Shown here: piece by piece, positions 1 to 5,377 of the stretch | How the letters are laid out: every line of letters starts with the position of its first letter | Numbering within the stretch: the stretch's first letter is position 1 | Assembly: GCA_023435925.1 (NCBI GenBank) | Contig: JAEZLF010000172.1 | Span: 1-5,923 of the forward strand | Length of the DNA: 5,923 nucleotides | Source: Bacillota bacterium | Lineage (GTDB): Bacteria; Bacillota; Clostridia; Acetivibrionales; DTU013 | Direction: 5' to 3' | The notes under the pieces: generated by a model | Told to the model about the DNA's origin: nothing | Seen by the model: the letters and a program-made list of their open reading frames with translations, nothing else | The model's database searches: none | Translations under genes and position numbers: made by a program

Positions 1-108
1 AGCCTCCCAAACAGCCGTATTGAGATTACGCTGAAAAACCACGAACGGCTTATCGTATCACGTCACTATGTCCAAAGCATGAAAGAAAAGCTTGGAATTC
101 TGGAATGA
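1..108 (+). CDS. LytTR-family DNA-binding response regulator, C-terminal fragment (5' end outside window)
   Basis: Frame 1 is open from the first base and stops with TGA at 106-108, leaving the last 35 residues of a protein that begins upstream. The tail reads like the end of a LytTR DNA-binding domain: a polar strand (RIEITLKNHERLIVS) followed by RHYVQSMKEKLGIL, which matches the usual '...ISRxYVxxLKEKLGL' ending. Such proteins bind direct repeats in promoters and control neighbouring membrane or export genes. The assignment is strengthened by the next gene, DUF3021, which is commonly found directly after small stand-alone LytTR regulators in Bacillota. Whether this one has a receiver domain cannot be seen. 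The operon promoter and LytTR operator would lie upstream of the window. Confidence 0.75.
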   Translation, partial: SLPNSRIEITLKNHERLIVSRHYVQSMKEKLGILE

Positions 109-110
109 AA

Positions 111-115
111 GGAAG
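111..115 (+). promoter_or_regulatory. Shine-Dalgarno site deciding the DUF3021 start
   Basis: GGAAG at 111-115 lies 7 nt before ATG 123. The upstream in-frame ATG at 105, which overlaps the LytTR stop, has no good SD at the right distance. ATG 117 would be only 1 nt from this site. The start at 123 is therefore preferred. Confidence 0.55.
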
Positions 116-122
116 AATGGAC

Positions 123-596
123 ATGAACAAAAACAATTTCGAAAACAGCGGATATGCCCAATTGTATACATGGATTACAAAAGCTAAATTTACGATGGGT
201 GTATTTTTTACAATGCATGTAATCATATTTCTTTTCTTCGACCTGATCTTCAATGGAACAACAGTCTCGTTGGACTTTTTCACCGCATTGGAAATGTTAT
301 TTGCCTGCTTCTTTATCGGATTGCTGCAGCAAGCTGTTATCCCGCCAGAAAAGTTCACCCGTATCAGGTGTGCTCTTTGGATTATTTCCGGAGCCTTTAT
401 CACATTACTGTTTGGGCTCGTTTTTCAATGGTTTAAGTTGTTTCCCGCCTGGTGCTTTCCTGCGTTCATTGCATTTGAGATTATCGGAATGCTATTCATG
501 ATACTTAGCTATTATCTTGAGCTTCATAGGGAGACAAAATATCTTAACCGCAAACTGGATCAGTTTCGAAACAAAAAACCAGAAAGAGAGGTGTAA
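123..596 (+). CDS. DUF3021 family membrane protein, LytTR partner
   Basis: This 157-residue integral membrane protein is built from four hydrophobic segments at about residues 23-43, 50-71, 82-103 and 106-131. A short polar N-terminus precedes them, and a charged, probably cytoplasmic tail of about 25 residues (HRETKYLNRKLDQFRNKKPEREV region) follows. Length, four-helix layout and position directly after a LytTR regulator fit the DUF3021 family. Members are often encoded beside LytTR regulators and are suspected to modulate them from the membrane, but the biochemical role is not established. Start choice: ATG 123 has GGAAG at the correct spacing. The alternative ATG 105 would add six residues and overlap the regulator stop as ATGA. 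The gene ends 3 nt before the ABC ATPase, which indicates one transcript and coordinated translation. The family call rests on pattern recognition and context, not on a strong motif. Confidence 0.75.
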   Translation: MNKNNFENSGYAQLYTWITKAKFTMGVFFTMHVIIFLFFDLIFNGTTVSLDFFTALEMLFACFFIGLLQQAVIPPEKFTRIRCALWIISGAFITLLFGLVFQWFKLFPAWCFPAFIAFEIIGMLFMILSYYLELHRETKYLNRKLDQFRNKKPEREV

Positions 597-599
597 GCG

Positions 600-1472
600 A
601 TGTCGGTTATTCAAATTAACCATTTACAGAAGAATTACGGTAAGCACATCGGTATAAAGGATGTGACCTTTTCAGTAAAAGAAGGTGAGATTTTCGGATT
701 TGTCGGCCCCAATGGAGCGGGCAAGTCTACAACCATCAGAACGCTGATGGGCTTTATATTCGCAAGCAGCGGTTCAGCATCCATATGCGGTCTGGACTGC
801 TCAATGCACTCAAAGGAAATAAAGGCATTTACCGGCTATGTTCCAAGTGATGTGCGGCTCTATGAGAATATGCGTGTCAGTGAATTGCTGAAACGCAACG
901 ACAGCTTTTACGGGCAATCGGTGCAGAGTGAGTCGAAACGCCTATCCCGGTTATTTGACCTGGATATAACAAAGCAGTTTCGAGAGCTTTCCACCGGTAA
1001 CAAAAAAAAGGTTTCTGTGATCTGCGCACTGGCCCCAAGACCAAAAGTGATCATTCTTGATGAGCCTACCAGCGGTCTTGACCCCATCATGCAGAAAGTG
1101 CTGTTTGAGGAGCTCAGGCGAATAACTGCCGATGGTGTTACCGTACTTCTCTCAAGCCATAACCTCGCAGAAGTTCAGGAGTATTGTGACCGTGTGGCAT
1201 TTATCAAGGACGGCTCCATCATCGCCGTTTCAGACTTAAAAGAAACCGCTGTACCGAGAAAATTAATCGAAGTTACAGGCGGCGGCACCGTGTTACCGGA
1301 AGGCTGGGAATTACTGAAACAGGAACAAGGCCGCCGTGTGTTCCGTACCGCATCTGACAGCAGAAGCATTATCGCAGCATTATCCATGCTCTCGCCTGAA
1401 GACTTTACAGTGGAAACAGAGAGCATCGAAGAACGTTTTTGGGATTTATACGGAAAGGAGGGCAAATCATGA
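600..1472 (+). CDS. ABC-2 type exporter, ATP-binding protein
   Basis: This 290-residue cytoplasmic ATPase is predicted to power the permease encoded next to it. The nucleotide-binding domain fills about residues 3-215. Walker A is GPNGAGKST at 36-44. The Q-loop region YVPSDVRLYENM around 80-91 carries Ser83 where classical proteins have Gln, as in many 'GYLPSE' DrrA/BcrA-like exporters. The signature is LSTGNKKK from residue 130. Walker B is VIILDE at 150-155, followed by the D-loop SGLDP. The switch histidine is H187 in SSHNL. The remaining 75 residues form the C-terminal extension usual for this subfamily. The start is ATG 600, with GAGAGGTG upstream and only 3 nt after DUF3021. The stop overlaps the permease start (ATGA, 1469-1472), which suggests translational coupling. 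The substrate cannot be told from sequence; antimicrobial peptides, lipids and drugs are all handled by relatives. Confidence 0.93.
   Translation: MSVIQINHLQKNYGKHIGIKDVTFSVKEGEIFGFVGPNGAGKSTTIRTLMGFIFASSGSASICGLDCSMHSKEIKAFTGYVPSDVRLYENMRVSELLKRNDSFYGQSVQSESKRLSRLFDLDITKQFRELSTGNKKKVSVICALAPRPKVIILDEPTSGLDPIMQKVLFEELRRITADGVTVLLSSHNLAEVQEYCDRVAFIKDGSIIAVSDLKETAVPRKLIEVTGGGTVLPEGWELLKQEQGRRVFRTASDSRSIIAALSMLSPEDFTVETESIEERFWDLYGKEGKS
1456..1461 (+). promoter_or_regulatory. Shine-Dalgarno site deciding the ABC permease start
   Basis: AGGAGG at 1456-1461, inside the end of the ATPase gene, lies 7 nt before ATG 1469. It supports that start over the in-frame upstream ATG 1439, which would overlap the ATPase by 34 nt and add a polar, non-family-like extension (MGFIRKGGQI). 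Confidence 0.8.
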
Positions 1473-2278
1473 ATGTATTTTTTCTTGAGCTGAGAAATCT
1501 TCGTAAAAGCATCATTATGAGCACAGTATCCATATGCGGCGTAATATATTTTATGCTGATATTTTTCCCTTCTATGCAGACGGAGTCTATGAAAGCGCTT
1601 GCCGGAGCCAAACTGGAGGGTATCGATCCCGCCTTGCTGGAAGCGTTAGGGCTTACCCAAATGATGGACTTTACAATTATAACGAACTATTTTGGCTATG
1701 CACTGCAGTTTATCACCCTCGCCGTGATGGTTGTGATTACCCAACGTGCAGTAGGACTTCTGTCCAAAGAGGAAGCTGACGGTACCATTGAATACTTGGG
1801 CTCAAAACCAGTCTCACGCTGGGAAATATTCTATCAAAAGGGCCTTGCTCACCTTGTTTCCTGTCTGATCATGCTCGGCACGTACATTGTCGTAACTGTT
1901 GCCGGATATTTGCAGGTTACTGATTATACTTTTGGAGAAGCAGTAGAAGAAGCTCTCATTTTGTACGGCAGTATCCTTTTTGTCGGTATCGTCTTTTCGG
2001 CTGTCGGCATTCTGATCTCTGCGCTATTGCGAAGCGGTAAAGGTATGGGAGGAATTGCGATCGGTATCGTATTCGGCACCTTCATCATTGGTGTTTGTTC
2101 GGCAGTCATTCCTTCCCTTGACTTTCTCATATGGTTTTCACCGATGGACTGGATAAAGACGAATAAACTGATGACAGAAGGCATCTTACCGGCAGAATGG
2201 ATTGTTGGAGGCTCTGTGATCATCGGATGCACTGTCGCCGCATGGCTCCAGTATCGGAAGAAGGATCTGCTGGTTTAG
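1469..2278 (+). CDS. ABC-2 type exporter, permease subunit
   Basis: This 269-residue membrane protein is the likely partner of the ATPase just upstream, with which it shares ATGA. Hydrophobic segments lie near residues 16-34, 75-92, 128-149, 166-187, 193-216 and 244-262, giving the six-helix ABC-2 fold. After helix 1 there is an amphipathic outer loop (about 35-66). The cytoplasmic stretch after helix 2, KEEADGTIEYLGSKPVSRWEIF (99-120 region), is the conserved coupling element of this permease type, matching the familiar 'KEExxGTlexLlskPvsR' pattern. The C-terminus ends in basic YRKKDLLV. As a single permease gene it would act as a homodimer with two ATPase subunits. It is the last gene of the plus-strand operon and faces the DUF4256 gene convergently. 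Start chosen from AGGAGG 7 nt upstream. Confidence 0.92.
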   Translation: MNVFFLELRNLRKSIIMSTVSICGVIYFMLIFFPSMQTESMKALAGAKLEGIDPALLEALGLTQMMDFTIITNYFGYALQFITLAVMVVITQRAVGLLSKEEADGTIEYLGSKPVSRWEIFYQKGLAHLVSCLIMLGTYIVVTVAGYLQVTDYTFGEAVEEALILYGSILFVGIVFSAVGILISALLRSGKGMGGIAIGIVFGTFIIGVCSAVIPSLDFLIWFSPMDWIKTNKLMTEGILPAEWIVGGSVIIGCTVAAWLQYRKKDLLV

Positions 2279-2304
2279 GTCGGTTTAGTTTGGTCACCTT
2301 CTCT

Positions 2305-2348
2305 GCCGGATTACCTGCACACTGCTGAAAAATTCAAGGTAATCCGGC
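2305..2348. terminator. 12-bp inverted repeat between convergent genes, possible bidirectional terminator
   Basis: GCCGGATTACCT (2305-2316) and AGGTAATCCGGC (2337-2348) are perfect reverse complements separated by 20 nt. Inside the loop, TGAA (2326-2329) and TTCA (2333-2336) can pair and stack directly on the right arm, leaving a 9-nt bulge on the left. The site lies 27 nt after the ABC permease stop and 58 nt from the end of the convergent DUF4256 gene, where a shared terminator is expected. There is no clear T-tract on either side, so it is not a textbook Rho-independent terminator. It might instead protect the transcript 3' end or be a dispersed repeat. Confidence 0.45.
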
Positions 2349-2405
2349 TTGAACTGCTCATTTAGTATAGCTATCATCGCCTATTATATGCTATCCGAGC
2401 AAAAT

Positions 2406-2957
2406 TCAGACCCTCAAAGACCCGCGGAACCCTCTGGAGGCATAGTAGGATTCTGCACCGTTGTGATACACGAAGACATTGCCGTAACGAAAATCACCAA
2501 AGATGGCGCCGCCAAGTTTTCTGATATCAGAAGGTGTCCTTAGCCAACTCGATGTTTTAGTGTCATACTTTCCAAGTTTCTGCAAATCCCGATATTCTTC
2601 TTCCGTTAAAAGCTCAATACCCATGGCACCAGCCATATCAATAACGCTGTTTTCCGGTTTGTTTTCTTTCCTTGACTCAAGAGCCTCACGGTCATAGCAA
2701 AGGCTTCTGCGACCTTTAGGGCTTTCCTGTGAACAATCATAAAAAATGTATTCGCCTGACTTTTCATCAAAACCAACAACATCCGGTTCTCCACCTGTTC
2801 TTTCCATCTCATAAAGGGACCACAGTTTGTCGGGATTCGCTTCCAACTTTGTTTGTATTTTCTTCCATGCAAGACCTTCATGGCGATTCATGTTTTTCTC
2901 AAAACGGGCTCTTAATGCTCTTAGCAGCTCTTCTTGTTTTTCTATTGGTAAATTCAT
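2406..2957 (-). CDS. DUF4256 domain-containing protein
   Basis: This 183-residue soluble protein has no signal peptide or membrane segment, and I recognise it as DUF4256 over its full length. Landmarks are an N-terminal helical stretch with RFEKNMNRHEGLAW (about 18-31), KLWSLYEMERTGGEPDVVG (about 44-62), the block YDCSQESPKGRRSLCYD (73-89), MGIELLTEEEY (112-122), SSWLRTPSDIRKLGGAIF (136-153), and a highly characteristic end, VYHNGAESYYASRGFRGSLRV. The function of the family is unknown to me. Dense invariant charged residues and two Cys (C75, C87) suggest an enzyme-like core, but none is assigned here. Start: ATG 2957 with SD AGAAGGTG (2965-2972) at 7 nt. It lies 132 nt after the vWA gene on the same strand, the longest gap in the cluster, so it may have its own promoter in the AT-rich leader. 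I found no convincing -35/-10 pair there. Confidence 0.88.
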   Translation of the reverse strand: MNLPIEKQEELLRALRARFEKNMNRHEGLAWKKIQTKLEANPDKLWSLYEMERTGGEPDVVGFDEKSGEYIFYDCSQESPKGRRSLCYDREALESRKENKPENSVIDMAGAMGIELLTEEEYRDLQKLGKYDTKTSSWLRTPSDIRKLGGAIFGDFRYGNVFVYHNGAESYYASRGFRGSLRV

Positions 2958-3089
2958 TTCTATTCACCTTCTATTCATAAAGTAATACTCCTGTTATTGT
3001 TTGCTCCACGCATTATTAATTCCATTTATCACACAATTTAAAACAAAAAGGAATTCTTAAACACAGTGCCTCAGGGTTTTTATGTTCTA

Positions 3090-3743
3090 CTAAATCCTGC
3101 CTCCGCGCTTCTTAAAATCTTCATCAATACGATCCTTCCAGTTTTCCGATATAGCGCGGCTGGCGCGTAAACAACTTACGGTTTCACTGATAACTTCATA
3201 ATTGAGTAAAGTACCCTCACGATCGGCGTTATAATTTGTTGCCCGGTCTTTCTCTATGCCAAAACGCTCGGCAGTGGCAACAGCATCGATGTTTGCGCCT
3301 AGAAAAATAAATTCCCAGCCATACTTGTCTTTTTGATGTTCAATCATCCGGCGTACTTTTTCGTAGCTAAATTCACGGCTGGCATTTTCCATTCCATCCG
3401 TGGTTATAACGAACATTACATGCCCGGCCCGTTCAGCTTCGGCTGTATGCTTCTGGACATTTCCTATCTTATTTATTGTTTTGCCTACTGCATCCAACAA
3501 TGCGGTATTGCCCCTCACGTAATACTCCTTGTCTGTGATGGGAGCTATTCCTCGAAGATTTATCCGATCATGCAGCAGCTCGTACATGTCATCAAACAAA
3601 ACAGTGGTTATAATCGCTTCGCCAGGCTCCTTTTTCTGTTTTTCAAGCATGGCATTATAACCGCCAATGGTATCACTTTCAAGGCCGCTCATGGAACCGC
3701 TTCTGTCAAGAATTAAGACTAATTCTGTTAAATCTTTTTTCAT
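3090..3743 (-). CDS. Stand-alone vWA domain protein with intact MIDAS
   Basis: This 217-residue protein is almost entirely one von Willebrand factor A domain, with no signal peptide or transmembrane helix, so it is probably cytoplasmic. The metal-ion-dependent adhesion site is complete: DRSGSMSG gives D13-x-S15-x-S17, RGNTALLDAVG supplies T80, and VITTDGMENAS supplies D116. Further family landmarks are YGWEFIFLGANIDAV (about 131-145) and the NYNAD segment (about 160-164). Such proteins bind a divalent ion and a partner protein, often as scaffolds in stress or ATPase-linked complexes; the partner here is unknown. Length and motifs match a common bacterial family annotated only as 'VWA domain-containing', loosely TerY-like. 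The gene follows the macrodomain gene by 86 nt on the same strand. Start ATG 3743 has SD GGGAGGA (3751-3757), which lies partly inside an inverted repeat (see 3746-3788). Confidence 0.9.
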   Translation of the reverse strand: MKKDLTELVLILDRSGSMSGLESDTIGGYNAMLEKQKKEPGEAIITTVLFDDMYELLHDRINLRGIAPITDKEYYVRGNTALLDAVGKTINKIGNVQKHTAEAERAGHVMFVITTDGMENASREFSYEKVRRMIEHQKDKYGWEFIFLGANIDAVATAERFGIEKDRATNYNADREGTLLNYEVISETVSCLRASRAISENWKDRIDEDFKKRGGRI

Positions 3744-3745
3744 CC

Positions 3746-3788
3746 TGTTATCCTCCCAATCATCATTTACTATGACTCAAGGATAACA
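3746..3788 (-). promoter_or_regulatory. Inverted repeat overlapping the vWA gene ribosome binding site
   Basis: In the transcript sense (minus strand) TGTTATCCT (3788-3780) is followed 25 nt later by its perfect complement AGGATAACA (3754-3746), 2 nt before the vWA start codon. The right arm contains AGGA of the SD (GGGAGGA, 3757-3751). If the 9-bp stem forms in RNA, it would partly mask the SD. As DNA it could equally be a two-half-site operator. Its regulatory role is inference. Confidence 0.4.
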
Positions 3789-3829
3789 TTTCGTATTTAC
3801 TGTTCGGTCGCATGAAAAGCGACAATTTA

Positions 3830-4843
3830 CTAAACTCCCAGCAGACTTTGGTCAAAAGCAAACAAAGCTTCATTAATCTCAAAAATATTGTAATTTCCTT
3901 CTTCGATGAAGTATTGAATGATAATATCGAATTTACTGCTGTGAGAAAGTGCAAAGCCAGCTTTAAGCAGAAGGTCTTTTGTCTCATCAAGGTTCAGCCC
4001 CAATGCTATGGCAAAGGCTATAGCGGTGGGTTTACTCGGCTTGTAATTTATATCATTCCGGATCTTGGAAAACAGTTTCCGGTCTATATTGGCTTTTTTA
4101 TATGTCTGCGAATCTGTCATTCCTTTTTCATCAATCAAACGCAGCAGCATCTGCGAGAAAGTTTCATCCATGTGCTTAACAAGATCGTTAAGACTGCGTT
4201 TTTTCTTTCTTATTGGAACAAGTGCATCAATGGACGAAAACATTGGCTCTTCTGCAGAATATTCTCTCAGGTCGTGGAGCTCTTCTACCCTGTTATATCT
4301 GTAAGCAGGATGCTCTTCTATGTACCTGTCATCTATATATTGCTTTATAGATGAAAAAAGCTTCTCTGACAGCGTGAATGCCGCCCTATCATATACCACC
4401 AGGTAAACCGTCATTTCATTATTCAACAGGAATTCCCCGATTACAGAAATTGCAGTACTTATTGCCCTATCTCTGGGATATCCAAATGCACCTGATGATA
4501 TCAGCGGAAAAGCAATACTCTCCAGATTGTATTCTTTCGCCAATGCAAGTGAATTCTTGTAACAAGCGGCAAGCAGTTTTTCCTCATTCGCATTGCCGCC
4601 TTTCCAAACAGGGCCAACCGTATGGATAATAAATTTAGCGGGCAACTTGTATCCTTTGGTAATCTTTGCTTGTCCGGTTTCGCAGCCTCCAAGGGTCCGG
4701 CACTCTGCAAGCAGCTCCGGTCCCGCTGCGCGATGGATTGCTCCGTCAACCCCTCCGCCGCCAAGCAAGGATGAATTCGCAGCGTTGACAATTGCATCGG
4801 CATACACTTTTGCTATATCATTTCGGATGATTTCCAGGGGCAT
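3830..4843 (-). CDS. Macrodomain (MacroD-type ADP-ribose hydrolase) fused to a C-terminal HTH-like module
   Basis: This is a 337-residue cytoplasmic protein. Residues 1 to about 170 form a macrodomain of the MacroD/YmdB type. It shows NDI at 8-10, NAAN at 20-23, the substrate loop GGGGVDGAIHRAAGPEL (28-44) with the likely catalytic D33, KLPAKFIIHTVGPVW (66-80), and the phosphate loop SSGAFGYP (116-123). Relatives remove ADP-ribose from proteins or hydrolyse O-acetyl-ADP-ribose. A charged linker (about 171-220, with IRKKKR) leads to about 115 extra residues absent from simple macrodomain enzymes. Residues 225-300 look like an XRE-type helical bundle (TYKKANIDRKLFSKIRND, then SKPTAIAFAIALGL and NLDETKDLLLKAGFALS), followed by IIIQYFIEEGNYNIFEINEALF. 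The extension suggests DNA binding or partner binding, but it could be a non-DNA-binding helical domain. Start ATG 4843 has SD GGAGG (4851-4855) 7 nt upstream. Confidence 0.9.
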   Translation of the reverse strand: MPLEIIRNDIAKVYADAIVNAANSSLLGGGGVDGAIHRAAGPELLAECRTLGGCETGQAKITKGYKLPAKFIIHTVGPVWKGGNANEEKLLAACYKNSLALAKEYNLESIAFPLISSGAFGYPRDRAISTAISVIGEFLLNNEMTVYLVVYDRAAFTLSEKLFSSIKQYIDDRYIEEHPAYRYNRVEELHDLREYSAEEPMFSSIDALVPIRKKKRSLNDLVKHMDETFSQMLLRLIDEKGMTDSQTYKKANIDRKLFSKIRNDINYKPSKPTAIAFAIALGLNLDETKDLLLKAGFALSHSSKFDIIIQYFIEEGNYNIFEINEALFAFDQSLLGV

Positions 4844-4928
4844 ACATTTACCTCCGCTCTATTATGAGCTCAACTCCTGTAAGGCTGAAGCTTCTGTATG
4901 AAATAACAAGAGCGCTTTACCTAATCCT

Positions 4929-5303
4929 TTACCGGGTTGCGACAAGTACACATGCCTGCACTGCTTCAAGGCCAAGCTCGTCGATCTTCTTCAGTAGTTC
5001 ATCATCATATGTTCCCGGCTGAAGCCAAATATAACGAATGCCTAACCGGGCTGCTTCTTCCAGAACAGGCTTTCCTCTTTTAGGCGATACAACCATGTCG
5101 ATCACTTCAGGAATCTTCGGCAGCGAAGAAAGATCCTTGTAGCACTTATCCCCTTCAATGGTTTCATACATCGGATTGACTGCATAAACCTCATAGCCTC
5201 GTGTCTTTAGCTTACGGTAAATCATATTCCCATATTTATCACGATCCTGATTCGCACCAACGACAGCCCATACCTTTTTTTCAAGCATTTCTTCTTCCAA
5301 CAT
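4929..5303 (-). CDS. CoA-binding domain protein (CoA_binding_2 / COG1832-like)
   Basis: This 124-residue soluble protein consists of a single Rossmann-type CoA-binding domain, close to the family's usual 120-145 residues. It shows the first strand and nucleotide loop WAVVGANQDRDKYG (12-25), then KLKTRGYEVYAVNP (31-44), the typical substrate-side motif VVSPKRG (71-77), and IRYIWLQPGTYDDELL (89-104) ending in a GLEAVQACVLVA strand. Relatives resemble the N-terminal domain of succinyl-CoA synthetase alpha. Their physiological role is unclear, and CoA binding is known better than any reaction. Start ATG 5303 is supported by GAAGGAG (5311-5317), 7 nt upstream. An internal Met at residue 6 is a weaker alternative. 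The SD lies in a near-perfect inverted repeat (5304-5359). Neighbours on the same strand are 74 nt upstream and 85 nt downstream. Confidence 0.9.
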   Translation of the reverse strand: MLEEEMLEKKVWAVVGANQDRDKYGNMIYRKLKTRGYEVYAVNPMYETIEGDKCYKDLSSLPKIPEVIDMVVSPKRGKPVLEEAARLGIRYIWLQPGTYDDELLKKIDELGLEAVQACVLVATR

Positions 5304-5359
5304 AATACCACTCCTTCGCTCTTTCTTATATAAATATTGTTTCCCATGAAGGAGGTATT
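5304..5359 (-). promoter_or_regulatory. Bulged 12-bp inverted repeat covering the CoA-binding gene ribosome binding site
   Basis: In the transcript sense the left arm AATACCTCCTTC (5359-5348) can pair with GAAGGA-GT-GGTATT (5317-5304), giving 12 pairs interrupted by a 2-nt bulge, with a 30-nt loop. The right arm ends directly at the ATG (5303) and contains the whole SD GAAGGAG, so the left arm acts as a perfect anti-SD. The loop is AT-rich and includes TATATA (5332-5327), so a promoter between the arms is also possible. RNA masking and a DNA operator are both open; neither is proven. Confidence 0.5.
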
Positions 5360-5377
5360 AAAATCAACGTAATATAA

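Noticed and set aside
1924..2232. Minus-strand open frame inside the ABC permease
   Set aside because: Low-complexity proline/isoleucine-rich translation typical of the antisense of membrane segments.
2305..2348. Integron attC-like site (imperfect palindrome with bulge)
   Set aside because: No RYYYAAC/GTTRRRY core sites and no integrase or cassette arrangement nearby.
2975..3060. Possible promoter for the DUF4256 gene (TTAAAT - 17 nt - TAATAA on the minus strand)
   Set aside because: Each hexamer matches the consensus at only three positions; AT-rich sequence gives such matches by chance.
3333..3716. Plus-strand open frame opposite the vWA gene
   Set aside because: Antisense to the MIDAS-bearing gene; no recognisable domain.
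3807..3823. Hairpin GTCGC/GCGAC (5-bp stem, 7-nt loop) just after the macrodomain stop
   Set aside because: Short stem with no T-tract; too weak to call a terminator or attenuator.
3812..4354. Long plus-strand open frame opposite the macrodomain gene
   Set aside because: Antisense shadow of a gene with clear catalytic motifs; its translation shows no family features and it has no good SD.
4862..4900. Possible promoter for the macrodomain gene (TTCAGC - 17 nt - CATAAT on the minus strand)
   Set aside because: The -35 match is poor and the implied transcript would begin within the ribosome binding site.
4855..4914. Inverted repeat CGCTCT/AGAGCG touching the SD of the macrodomain gene
   Set aside because: Only 6 bp with a 48-nt loop, which is expected by chance; it does not match the strength of the two other SD-overlapping repeats.
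5346..5372. ATG and GGAGG on the plus strand (a possible start or SD for a plus-strand gene)
   Set aside because: The ATG opens only eight codons before TAA, and no start codon follows GGAGG at a useful distance; the purine tract is explained as one arm of the inverted repeat.
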